From assembly GCF_013389595.1 (NCBI RefSeq), contig NZ_CP058306.1:3472001-3536000 (forward strand): a DNA stretch of 64,000 nucleotides, in the 5' to 3' direction. Below the pieces are notes generated by a model. The model was not told the origin of the DNA, made no database searches, and was given only the letters and a program-made list of their open reading frames with translations. This DNA comes from Flavobacterium sp. I3-2 (lineage in GTDB: Bacteria; Bacteroidota; Bacteroidia; Flavobacteriales; Flavobacteriaceae). A program made the position numbers and the translations under genes. Positions 16,186 to 23,644 of the stretch are shown piece by piece. The stretch's first letter is position 1, and every line of letters starts with the position of its first letter.

Positions 16186-16527
16186 TTATGCTGCCATCAT
16201 TTCTTCACAAGCTTGAGCACATTTTCTACAAGCTTCGGCACATTCTCTACAATGCTCCATTCCCATAGCAACATGTTTTTCACATTCTTCAGCACAAGCG
16301 TTGCAAATTTCCATACAAAGTTTGCAAATGTCTTTACTAAATTTACCGTCAAGACTTAGAATATTGGCTGCTGCCTGACAAATTGCAACACATTCTAAAT
16401 TGAGTTGAATACATTTTTTTAGATGAGCTACTTCTTTCTCATTTAAGCAAGCAATAGCACACTGGTTACAGATCGCCACACAGTCAAGGCAGGCTTCTAT
16501 ACACGATTGGAATTTTGTCTGTATCAT
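16186..16527 (-). CDS. Four-helix bundle copper-storage-type protein (Csp/DUF326-like)
   Basis: A 113-residue protein with 19 cysteines spaced mostly as CxxC and CxxxC along predicted helices (CIEACLDCVAICNQCAIAC at the start, CRECAEACRKCAQAC at the end). This is the pattern of Csp proteins, whose Cys residues line the inside of a four-helix bundle and bind many Cu(I) ions. There is no signal peptide, so it should be cytosolic, like Csp3. Its own upstream region does not carry the regulon boxes. It follows a TetR-like gene by 105 bp on the same strand, which may control it. Confidence 0.92.
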   Translation of the reverse strand: MIQTKFQSCIEACLDCVAICNQCAIACLNEKEVAHLKKCIQLNLECVAICQAAANILSLDGKFSKDICKLCMEICNACAEECEKHVAMGMEHCRECAEACRKCAQACEEMMAA

Positions 16528-16632
16528 ATCTATATATTTTTGTGAATACTAAATTTAAAACAAAATAAAGTCATTTTAGTTCTTTTTAAGTTAACTTTAA
16601 TAAACTTCAATGGTATTTTTATAGGTTCTACA

Positions 16633-17091
16633 TCAACATTCCTTTAATATATTCAACTGCAAATACTGTTCCTTAATAAAAATAGCCTCTTTCAATTTGT
16701 CATATCGGCTGGGTAATTGTTCTGAAATTTGATAGTAATTTTTGAGTATGATATTTTTTCTAATATATATTGTTCTCAACAAACTTATCTCAGACACCAG
16801 ATTTTTCCTATCATTCTTATTTTTTATACTTAATCTGATCAGTTCATAAATCTTATCAAGTTCCTCTGCTATTACTAATTCCAATACCGTATTAATCCCA
16901 CCAAAGAAACTAAAAAACTTACTTTTAGAAATGTTGGCAACTGAGGTAATATCAGATATTTTTACGTCTTGTATGTTCTTTTTCATCAGAACTGTCCTTA
17001 TATTTCCAATAGCTTGGTATACAAGGCTAGCATTTCTTCTATCAATATTCGTCATATGAAAAATTCCTCCATTTATTTTGACCATACACAA
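16633..17091 (-). CDS. TetR-like regulator, short
   Basis: A 152-residue protein with a TetR-type HTH near residues 45-65 (ISDITSVANISKSKFFSFFG). The C-terminal ligand domain is shorter than usual for the family and ends abruptly. The start may lie at an internal Met (MTNIDRRNASLVYQ, about residue 13), which would give a more typical N-terminus. It lies upstream of the copper-storage-type gene on the same strand, so local regulation is plausible. No palindrome that I would trust is visible in its upstream region. Confidence 0.75.
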   Translation of the reverse strand: MCMVKINGGIFHMTNIDRRNASLVYQAIGNIRTVLMKKNIQDVKISDITSVANISKSKFFSFFGGINTVLELVIAEELDKIYELIRLSIKNKNDRKNLVSEISLLRTIYIRKNIILKNYYQISEQLPSRYDKLKEAIFIKEQYLQLNILKEC

Positions 17092-17168
17092 ATCTAGTTA
17101 TCTGCAAGGTCGTAAAAGTGCAATTTGACTATTAACAATTGTAATTTTTACGGATTTTGGGCAAATAA

Positions 17169-17202
17169 AAAGCGGTAGTTCCTTTTCAGAAACCACCGCT
17201 TT
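17169..17202 (-). terminator. Terminator after the His-rich lipoprotein
   Basis: A 12-bp stem with one mismatch (17169-17180 with 17191-17202), followed on the minus strand by a T run. It ends the CDF-lipoprotein transcript. Confidence 0.65.
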
Positions 17203-17231
17203 AGCAAACGCAATAAAGCTACTCGACCTTA

Positions 17232-17621
17232 TTATTTTTTCAACTTGTCCGCAGGCGGATTATAATCAGGTAAAGAGGTTACCCTTACCGTATCTACCCC
17301 AGTAATATCCCAAGTGATAGGAATCATCGTCATATACTCGCATTTAGGACACATATCACCTTCAGAGCCTACCATTTCTTTATGTCCGGGACAACCGGTA
17401 ATCAAGTGTCCGTGTGCATCGATCAATTCACCTTTTTCATTTCTGTCTTTGCCCGCAATTTTATCGACTGACTTCTCAACTTGTTGTTCTGTAGCATGGT
17501 TATGTCCATCGCCTTCTGCGTGTGCGTGTCCATCTTTTCCTGCTTTTGTATCACCTCCACAAGCAGTAAAGAAAATGGCTAAAGAGGCTAAAGCCGATAT
17601 CATTAATTTGTTCATTTTCAT
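17232..17621 (-). CDS. His-rich periplasmic metal-binding lipoprotein
   Basis: A 129-residue lipoprotein: hydrophobic leader, then FFTACGG with the lipid-modified Cys near residue 21. The next segment is rich in His and Gly (HAHAEGDGHNHA). A second cluster GHLITGCPGHKEM and a CPKC pair follow. These look like metal ligands, as in periplasmic heavy-metal-binding proteins. It lies 57 bp after the CDF transporter, with no room for a separate regulon promoter, so the two are probably co-transcribed and may act together in metal export or buffering. Confidence 0.82.
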   Translation of the reverse strand: MKMNKLMISALASLAIFFTACGGDTKAGKDGHAHAEGDGHNHATEQQVEKSVDKIAGKDRNEKGELIDAHGHLITGCPGHKEMVGSEGDMCPKCEYMTMIPITWDITGVDTVRVTSLPDYNPPADKLKK

Positions 17622-17678
17622 TTTATTTATTTTTTAAAGATTAAAGCTTATTTAAGTACTATTGAATGATTTTTAAGT

Positions 17679-18620
17679 TTAATGCTGATGGTCATGTGCT
17701 GAAGGAACAGCTTTTACATTACATAATATTGAATTATCATGTTGATGTTGGGGTGTCTCTAATTGAATAGTTACGTGATTAATACCTAAATGTTCCAATT
17801 CATGTTCTATTTTCCGAAGAAGTGTCTCACTTTGACCAATTGTCATTTGTTCATCTACCACAGCGTGACAAGTAAGCGCATTTAACCCACTTGTAATTGT
17901 CCAAATATGCAAATCGTGAATAGCTTGGACACCCTCGGTTTTTAAGATTTCTTCTGTTACCTTCTCAATTTCGATATTATCGGGTGTCCCTTCCATCAAT
18001 ACATGAACAGATGATTTGGTAACCAGATATCCACTTCTTAAAACCAAGACAGAGACGATAATACTTGCTAAAGGATCTGCCCAACCCCATCCGAAAAACA
18101 TAATAAGTAAGGCTGCGATAATTGCCCCTACAGATCCTAGCATATCACTGATGACATGCAGATAGGCACCACGCATATTGAGGTTTTCTTTTACATCCGC
18201 TCCACGCATCATTATCCAGGCCACTAAGATATTAACCAGTAATCCTATAAATGCTACAATCAACATTCCGCTAGACTGGATTTCTGGCGGACTCTGAAAA
18301 CGTTCAACAGCCTCATAGATAATATATCCAGAAATCAATATTAGTGTTGCACCGTTGATAACGGCTGCCAATATTTCAAAGCGTTTATATCCATAGGTTT
18401 TAGCATAATCGGCTATTTTGCTACTGAATTTAAAAGCCATTAATGCAATGAATAGTGAAATGGCATCACTTAACATGTGTCCAGCATCCGCTAATAAAGC
18501 AAGACTATTTGTCAAAAACCCTCCCACAACTTCTACAGCCATATAAACTGTAATAATCACCAAACTAATGGTTAGCGTCTTTTTGTTTGCGCTATGCGAG
18601 TGGTTATGCTCTTGTCCCAT
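17679..18620 (-). CDS. Cation diffusion facilitator (CzcD/ZitB-like)
   Basis: A 313-residue proton/metal antiporter of the CDF family. Six TM helices precede a cytosolic C-terminal domain. The metal site in helices 2 and 5 is visible as LLADAGHMLSDA (H-x3-D) and YLHVISDMLGS (H-x3-D), the HD-HD arrangement of zinc/cadmium CDFs. His-rich ends (GQEHNHSHSANKK and AHDHQH) may deliver metal. The gene is transcribed from a regulon promoter and followed by a His-rich lipoprotein. The family usually exports Zn, Co or Cd, so its presence suggests that the regulon answers to more than copper. Confidence 0.94.
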   Translation of the reverse strand: MGQEHNHSHSANKKTLTISLVIITVYMAVEVVGGFLTNSLALLADAGHMLSDAISLFIALMAFKFSSKIADYAKTYGYKRFEILAAVINGATLILISGYIIYEAVERFQSPPEIQSSGMLIVAFIGLLVNILVAWIMMRGADVKENLNMRGAYLHVISDMLGSVGAIIAALLIMFFGWGWADPLASIIVSVLVLRSGYLVTKSSVHVLMEGTPDNIEIEKVTEEILKTEGVQAIHDLHIWTITSGLNALTCHAVVDEQMTIGQSETLLRKIEHELEHLGINHVTIQLETPQHQHDNSILCNVKAVPSAHDHQH

Positions 18621-18643
18621 ATTTTTATAATTATTGTTTTGCT

Positions 18644-18714
18644 ACTGCAAATATCAGCAGCAAAACGTTTTAAACTATTTCGATATTTTTTGTTTGATTT
18701 GTAAGATTTACTTC
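18644..18714 (-). promoter_or_regulatory. Regulon promoter of the CDF gene
   Basis: The -7 element is CAAATATC (18648-18655). Box 2 TTTCGATATTTT (18678) and box 1 TTGTAAGATTTA (18699) are 21 bp apart. Box 1 overlaps the stop codon of the CopA-like gene. The inferred leader is about 22 nt. Confidence 0.6.
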
Positions 18715-21119
18715 TTCCACTTCAAGCGCAAGCTGTTACTCACCACACTTACACTACTTAAAGCCATTGCAGCTCCTGCAATCATCGGATTCAATAAGAA
18801 ACCATTAATTGGATACAATATACCTGCTGCAATTGGAATACCTATAAGGTTGTAAATAAAAGCCCAGAACAAGTTTTGTTTGATGGTAGCTACTGTTTGT
18901 TTTGACAATCTGATCGCTTGTGGAATCTTAGTCAAATCGGAAGAGATGATGGTCATTTTTGCTACGTCCATCGCAATATCGGAACCTTTACCCATTGCGA
19001 TACTTACATCGGCTGTTGCCAAAGCTGTACTATCGTTGATACCGTCACCGACCATTGCAACTACTTTGCCTTGGGCCTGTAGTTCTTTTACAAATTCTGC
19101 TTTCTGATGTGGTAATACTTCTGCTTTATAATGACCAATTCCAGTCTGCTCAGCAATAGCTTTTGCTGTTGCTTCATTATCGCCTGTAAGCATGTATAAA
19201 TCAATACCCATACCTTGCAATTCTTTAATTGCGGCTACTGAAGTTTCTTTAATTTTATCAGAAATAGCCACTACAGAAAGTGCTTCTTTACTATTGGCAA
19301 ACCAAATTACCGTTTTAGATTCTTTACCCCATTCATCAGCTTGAGATTGTAACTGAGTAGGAATACTAATGTTATTTTCAAACAATAACTTTTTGTTTCC
19401 AACATAGTAAGTTTCGTTATTGTAGTCGGCTTTTGCACCTTTACCTGTAATACTGTCAAATCCACTCAAACTTACGGTTGATGTACCTTCTAAGTTTTTT
19501 ACTACCGCTTCCGCTAATGGATGCTCTGATTGTTTTTCAATACTCAACAAAATATTCTTAGTAGTATCATCATTATTCAACCACGTAATACCGGTTACTT
19601 CTGGCTTACCCTCGGTAATGGTTCCTGTTTTATCTAAAATGATAGCTTGCACTTTTTTAGCCAATTCCAAACTTTCAGCATCTTTAATCAAGATACCTTT
19701 CTCTGCACCTTTACCAACGCCTACCATTATCGCAGTTGGAGTAGCTAATCCTAAAGCACAAGGACAGGCAATAACCAATACCGTAACGGCGGCTAACAGA
19801 CCTTGTACAACTCCATTGTCTCCGCCTAAAATCAACCATAAAACGAAAGTCAAAATGGCGATACCAATTACTACAGGAACGAAAATACCTGCAATTTTAT
19901 CAACTAATTTTTGCACTGGAGCTTTACTACCTTGCGCATCTTGCACCATTCTGATGATTTGTGCAAGCATAGTTTCTTTACCCACTTTCACCGCCTCAAA
20001 TTGGAAGCTACCTTTTTGATTGATGGTTCCTGCAAATACTTTTTCTTTCTCTTTTTTCAATACAGGAACGGGTTCGCCACTCAACATACTTTCATCTACA
20101 TAAGAGTTACCAGATATCACCATTCCGTCCACAGCAATTTTCTCACCTGGCTTTACTAAAATAATATCACCAGCATTCACATCTTCAATAGCCGTTTGTT
20201 TTTCTGTACCATCTTTTTGAATGACGATAACGGTTTTAGGCTGTAATCCCATCAATTTTTTGATAGCAGTCGAAGTATTTCCTTTTGCTTTTTCTTCTAA
20301 TAACTTACCTAAAAGAATGAAGGCTATAATAACCGCTGCAGCTTCAAAATACACGTGGGGGTGAATGCCTCTTGCCATCCAGAAATCCATAAATACCATA
20401 TTGAAAACACTGAACAGATAGGCGATACCAGTGCTCAACGCTACTAAAGTATCCATATTAGCAGATTTGTTTTTGGTTTGCTTCCAGGCATTGATAAAAA
20501 AATCACGACCAATCCATAACACTACCGGAGTAGAAAATACCAACATAATTTCATTGGCATAAGGCATATCCATAAAGAACATTCCTATAACAACTACAGG
20601 TAATGATAGAATGATCGCCCAAGTGGTTTTATTTTTTAACTGTTTGAATTTCTTTTCGTGGATGGCTTCTAATGTTTCTTGTTGTTTAGATTCATCTTCA
20701 ATCAACAAGTCATAGCCTCCAGCTTGAACAGCTTTTCGAATAGCATTGGCATCTGTCATATTTGGAAAATATTCAACAGAAAGATTTCCAGTAGCAAAGT
20801 TTACAGAAGAATTAACAACACCAGGTACATAACGCACCACACTTTCTGCACTACCTGCACATGAAGCACAAGTCATTCCCAAAACCGGAAAACTAGCTTT
20901 TACTGTTGGTACACCATAACCTAAATCTCTTATGGCATTTACAGCATCAGCGACTACTTCTTCTTCCTTAACCGTAATAGCAGCTCTGCGATTATTGATT
21001 TCAACTTTTTGACTTTCAACGCCTTTTACTTGCGCTAGTCCTTTTTCGACTATCAATGCACAGTGTTCGCTTTCTACATCCTCTAGAGGTATGTAAATTA
21101 TTTCTTTATTTGTTGCCAT
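18708..21119 (-). CDS. copA: Copper-translocating P1B-type ATPase (CopA-like)
   Basis: An 803-residue heavy-metal exporter. The first HMA domain (residues 1-70) has a changed loop, EDVESEHC, in place of GMTCxxC. The second (about 77-140) is canonical, GMTCASC. Then come the TM helices, the TGE-type actuator loop, the CPC ion site (ACPCALGLATP), the phosphorylation site DKTGTIT (about residue 495) and the hinge GDGINDSTALA. CPC plus an HMA with CxxC points to Cu(I) export from the cytosol. The pump and the HMA mini-protein at 13440 share the unusual SxHC loop. Confidence 0.96.
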   Translation of the reverse strand: MATNKEIIYIPLEDVESEHCALIVEKGLAQVKGVESQKVEINNRRAAITVKEEEVVADAVNAIRDLGYGVPTVKASFPVLGMTCASCAGSAESVVRYVPGVVNSSVNFATGNLSVEYFPNMTDANAIRKAVQAGGYDLLIEDESKQQETLEAIHEKKFKQLKNKTTWAIILSLPVVVIGMFFMDMPYANEIMLVFSTPVVLWIGRDFFINAWKQTKNKSANMDTLVALSTGIAYLFSVFNMVFMDFWMARGIHPHVYFEAAAVIIAFILLGKLLEEKAKGNTSTAIKKLMGLQPKTVIVIQKDGTEKQTAIEDVNAGDIILVKPGEKIAVDGMVISGNSYVDESMLSGEPVPVLKKEKEKVFAGTINQKGSFQFEAVKVGKETMLAQIIRMVQDAQGSKAPVQKLVDKIAGIFVPVVIGIAILTFVLWLILGGDNGVVQGLLAAVTVLVIACPCALGLATPTAIMVGVGKGAEKGILIKDAESLELAKKVQAIILDKTGTITEGKPEVTGITWLNNDDTTKNILLSIEKQSEHPLAEAVVKNLEGTSTVSLSGFDSITGKGAKADYNNETYYVGNKKLLFENNISIPTQLQSQADEWGKESKTVIWFANSKEALSVVAISDKIKETSVAAIKELQGMGIDLYMLTGDNEATAKAIAEQTGIGHYKAEVLPHQKAEFVKELQAQGKVVAMVGDGINDSTALATADVSIAMGKGSDIAMDVAKMTIISSDLTKIPQAIRLSKQTVATIKQNLFWAFIYNLIGIPIAAGILYPINGFLLNPMIAGAAMALSSVSVVSNSLRLKWKK

Positions 21120-21140
21120 ATTTCGATTGCTTTATTTTAC

Positions 21141-21211
21141 AATACAAAATTGACAATAAATAGATAGATATTTATTGTGAAATTATGGGTTTGATTTGTA
21201 AGATTTACTTA
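21141..21211 (-). promoter_or_regulatory. Regulon promoter of the CopA-like ATPase
   Basis: The -7 element is at 21145 (CAAAATTG). Box 2 TTGTGAAATTAT (21175) and box 1 TTGTAAGATTTA (21196) are 21 bp apart. Box 1 sits at the 3' end of the upstream regulator gene. The inferred leader is about 20 nt. Confidence 0.6.
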
Positions 21212-21772
21212 AACCTCGTCTAAAGGCTTACGTTTGTCTTCTCGAATTTGTTTAAAATGGCTAGGTGTAAGACCTGTTACCTTCTTGAACTGATTACTTA
21301 GATAAGCCACACTTGAATAGTTCATGCGATCGGCAATTTCACTTAATGATAACTCATCATAAACTAAAAGTTCTTTCACTTTTTCTACTTTTTGAGCTAT
21401 AAAATATTTTTCAATAGTTGTACCCTCAATATCAGAAAACAAATTAGAAAGATAATTATAATCATTATGTAATGCATCACTTAAAACATCGGAAAGATTT
21501 GTTTTTACGTCATTGTCCTGATGATGTACCAATTCAATGATAACGTTTTTTATCTTCTCAATCATGCGACTTTTCTTGTCATCAATGACCTGAAAACCTA
21601 AGGGATCTAACGCACTTTCTATTGCTTCTCGTTCTTTTGTAGTCAGATCTTTCACGAGAGAAACTTCTCCCAATTTTATATTACTAGCCTCTAAACCGAG
21701 CTTATCGAGTTCGTTCTGAACAACGAGAATACAGCGGTTGCAGACCATATTTTTTATAAACAATGTCCCCAT
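21209..21772 (-). CDS. AraC-family regulator with N-terminal heavy-metal-associated domain (second copy)
   Basis: A 187-residue paralogue of the regulator at 5777-6340. It has the same outline: HMA-like residues 1-65 with NMVCNRC, a linker, then the AraC double HTH (EKVKELLVYDELSLSEIADR and NYSSVAYLSNQFKKVTGLT). It precedes copA on the same strand by 90 bp. Its own upstream region has a consensus -7 element (complement of CAAATTTA, 21815-21822) but no convincing pair of regulon boxes. It may therefore be expressed constitutively and act as the primary sensor. Confidence 0.88.
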   Translation of the reverse strand: MGTLFIKNMVCNRCILVVQNELDKLGLEASNIKLGEVSLVKDLTTKEREAIESALDPLGFQVIDDKKSRMIEKIKNVIIELVHHQDNDVKTNLSDVLSDALHNDYNYLSNLFSDIEGTTIEKYFIAQKVEKVKELLVYDELSLSEIADRMNYSSVAYLSNQFKKVTGLTPSHFKQIREDKRKPLDEV

Positions 21773-21983
21773 ATATCACAAAGTCAGTTTTTAATTTACA
21801 TAAATACACAAATACAAATTTATGATTAATAATTTAGTATTTATCGTTTATGGGTGGTTAAGTGATAAACCGCCGATGAAAAACGATTAAAATCTTTCCC
21901 ATTGTAGGGACACATTGGTTATTAAATTACTATTTATTGGTAAAATTTGTGTGATACCGATATTGATAGTAAAATCTTCCTTT

Positions 21984-22829
21984 ATGAGAAAGTCAATAAA
22001 CAATATTGTTAGCGAAATTCAGGAACAAGAACGGAAACTCTCAGTCACGTGCTCGGGACTAATTGAAGAAGCTTTTCAAATGACGGTCTTTCTTCAGGAG
22101 CTATTGGTTTCGGCAAAAGAATATGTGTTAAGTTCGGGATTTGAGAACGAGGCAAAAGAGATTGAATTCTTTAAAATGACTAAGCCCCAAATCCTCGGAA
22201 AGCTAATTTACTATAATAAACTGTACCGGATAGAAACCTCGTGCCCGGTCAATAATGGAAAAATCTACCGCAACTATTTCTCGAAACATTTAACAGAGCT
22301 GAAGATTGAGTTCAGGGAACATATCTGCAATTCCCACTTTTACCGATACTACCGTTCAGGCAGAATAGATAAAGATCAAGAATATTTTAAACGGGGGCAG
22401 ATAAATTACCTCGAAGGGCTTAATAGTTATGTGTTTGAAATCGACCCGCTTTTCTCAACCTATTACGATTACAAATTAGCTCGTATTCTCTCCAACGACC
22501 TGTTATATGCCTACCTCTTAACCAAAATCAGTCCCGAAGAAAACTCTGATACATTTTTCAGCAGCACCAGCGAAATTAAAGAGCTATCTTGGACGGACAG
22601 CAAGAATGCTTTGATTGAGCTAACGTATGCCCTATACGCATCTGGTGCTATTTCGGACGGTAAGTTAGGCATCCGGAAGCTCACTGCTATTTCACAAGTG
22701 TTGTTTCGAATACCACTGACCGATGTGCATCACGCATTCCACCGGATGAAAACCCGTGCAGGTTCTCGAACCTTGTTTTTAGATCAGTTGAAACAGGCAT
22801 TGGAAGAATATATGGATAAAGACTTATAA
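21984..22829 (+). CDS. rteC: RteC-type regulator of conjugative element transfer
   Basis: Protein of 281 residues from the ATG at 21984; the frame is open further upstream, but this start gives the usual RteC length. In CTnDOT, RteC activates the excision genes. The N-terminal half is helical (INNIVSEIQEQERKLS). The C-terminal half carries a winged-helix-like segment (LTAISQVLFRIPLTDVHHAF). It opens the plus-strand backbone of the conjugative element next to the small HTH gene. No rteA/rteB two-component pair is present, so the tetracycline-linked control of CTnDOT does not apply directly. Confidence 0.88.
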   Translation: MRKSINNIVSEIQEQERKLSVTCSGLIEEAFQMTVFLQELLVSAKEYVLSSGFENEAKEIEFFKMTKPQILGKLIYYNKLYRIETSCPVNNGKIYRNYFSKHLTELKIEFREHICNSHFYRYYRSGRIDKDQEYFKRGQINYLEGLNSYVFEIDPLFSTYYDYKLARILSNDLLYAYLLTKISPEENSDTFFSSTSEIKELSWTDSKNALIELTYALYASGAISDGKLGIRKLTAISQVLFRIPLTDVHHAFHRMKTRAGSRTLFLDQLKQALEEYMDKDL

Positions 22830-22853
22830 ACACTCCAATCAATAAAGAGTTTG

Positions 22854-22883
22854 AAAGCGATACGCATCCCGTATTGCTTTTTT
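22854..22883 (+). terminator. Terminator of rteC
   Basis: An 11-bp stem with one G-U pair (22854-22864 with 22870-22880), followed by a T run, 25 bp past the rteC stop. Confidence 0.7.
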
Positions 22884-22957
22884 GTGTTTGCATCTGCCCA
22901 TATATGCCAACTGGCATAAGGGCTTGTTTTACCATGGCTCAAATCGGAAAATCTAAC

Positions 22958-22982
22958 GAAAGCCTTATTTAATAAGGCTTTC
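22958..22982. other. Perfect 10-bp hairpin between rteC and the HTH genes
   Basis: Arms GAAAGCCTTA (22958-22967) and its complement (22973-22982) with a 5-nt loop. No T run follows. The role is unknown; it could be an operator or an RNA hairpin. Confidence 0.4.
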
Positions 22983-23091
22983 CGTCAAATTGTAAAATTT
23001 TCAAAAAACCGCTAAACCAATTGGCAAGGCTTGGCAGACAAACACTGCCACCTTTCTCAATTTTGCATTGTAAACATTAAAGAGCAATGCG

Positions 23092-23220
23092 ATGAAAATT
23101 ATAACTATTGAAGCAGCAGCAGGGATACAGCTTAATAACTGGATAAATACTATTGCTGATTATCTACAAAGGCTGAATGATACAAGCTATGATGACTTAT
23201 GGCAAAAGGCAGAAAGCTGA
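23092..23220 (+). CDS. Small protein resembling the N-terminus of element HTH proteins
   Basis: A 42-residue ORF, MKIITIEAAAGIQLNNWIN at its start. It resembles the N-terminal helical linker of the excisionase-like HTH proteins found at this place in Bacteroidetes elements, but the HTH itself is missing. It stops 37 bp before the next start. It may be a remnant of a broken copy or a genuine short gene. Confidence 0.45.
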   Translation: MKIITIEAAAGIQLNNWINTIADYLQRLNDTSYDDLWQKAES

Positions 23221-23257
23221 AAACAGACAAAAAAATAAATCCTTAAAAACATGTGCT

Positions 23258-23539
23258 ATGAATATTGATAGAATGGAATTTATATCGTGGATGGAACGCA
23301 TCATGGACAGATTTGATATGTTGGGCGACAATATTAACGATTTAAAAAAGAAACGAAATACCATTGATGGAGAGGAACTACTCGACAATCAGGATATTTT
23401 GCAAATGCTGAAAGTCAGTAATCGTTCTCTGCAACGTTATCGCTCTATTGGGAAGCTCCCATATTACACGATTAGCGGGAAATTGTATTATAAATTATCA
23501 GATGTACATCAGTTTATCAGAGAGAGCTTTAATAAATAG
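23258..23539 (+). CDS. Excisionase-like helix-turn-helix protein
   Basis: A 93-residue protein from the ATG at 23258; the open frame extends upstream to 23177 but overlaps the preceding small ORF. The N-terminal half is a helical linker (MEFISWMERIMDRFDML). The C-terminal half is a MerR/Xis-type HTH (NQDILQMLKVSNRSLQRYRS, then LPYYTISGKLYYKLSDV). Proteins of this type sit next to rteC and act as recombination directionality factors or transfer regulators in CTnDOT-like elements. Confidence 0.85.
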   Translation: MNIDRMEFISWMERIMDRFDMLGDNINDLKKKRNTIDGEELLDNQDILQMLKVSNRSLQRYRSIGKLPYYTISGKLYYKLSDVHQFIRESFNK

Positions 23540-23557
23540 AACAGAACGCCAATGAAA

Positions 23558-23585
23558 GCCAAACATTTCCATTGACTGCCACTTT
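23558..23585 (+). repeat. GCCAAAC motif, copy upstream of the DUF3945 gene
   Basis: GCCAAACATTTCC, a 7-bp spacer, then GCCACTTT. It matches the copy at 49376-49403 in 24 of 28 positions. It lies 60 bp before the DUF3945 start. Confidence 0.6.
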
Positions 23586-23644
23586 AGGCTAAGCAGGAAG
23601 CACTTCCTTTACTTTCGGCATAAAAACTTTAAAATTTTCAGATT

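Noticed and set aside
16546..16625. Possible regulon boxes upstream of the Cys-rich four-helix protein
   Set aside because: A CAAAATAA element is present at 16561, but the sequences at the box distances (TTAACTTTAATA, GGTATTTTTATA) do not match the consensus.
21800..21875. Regulon boxes upstream of the second AraC/HMA gene
   Set aside because: Only a TGATA fragment falls at the right distance; the rest does not match. The standard -7 element explains expression better.
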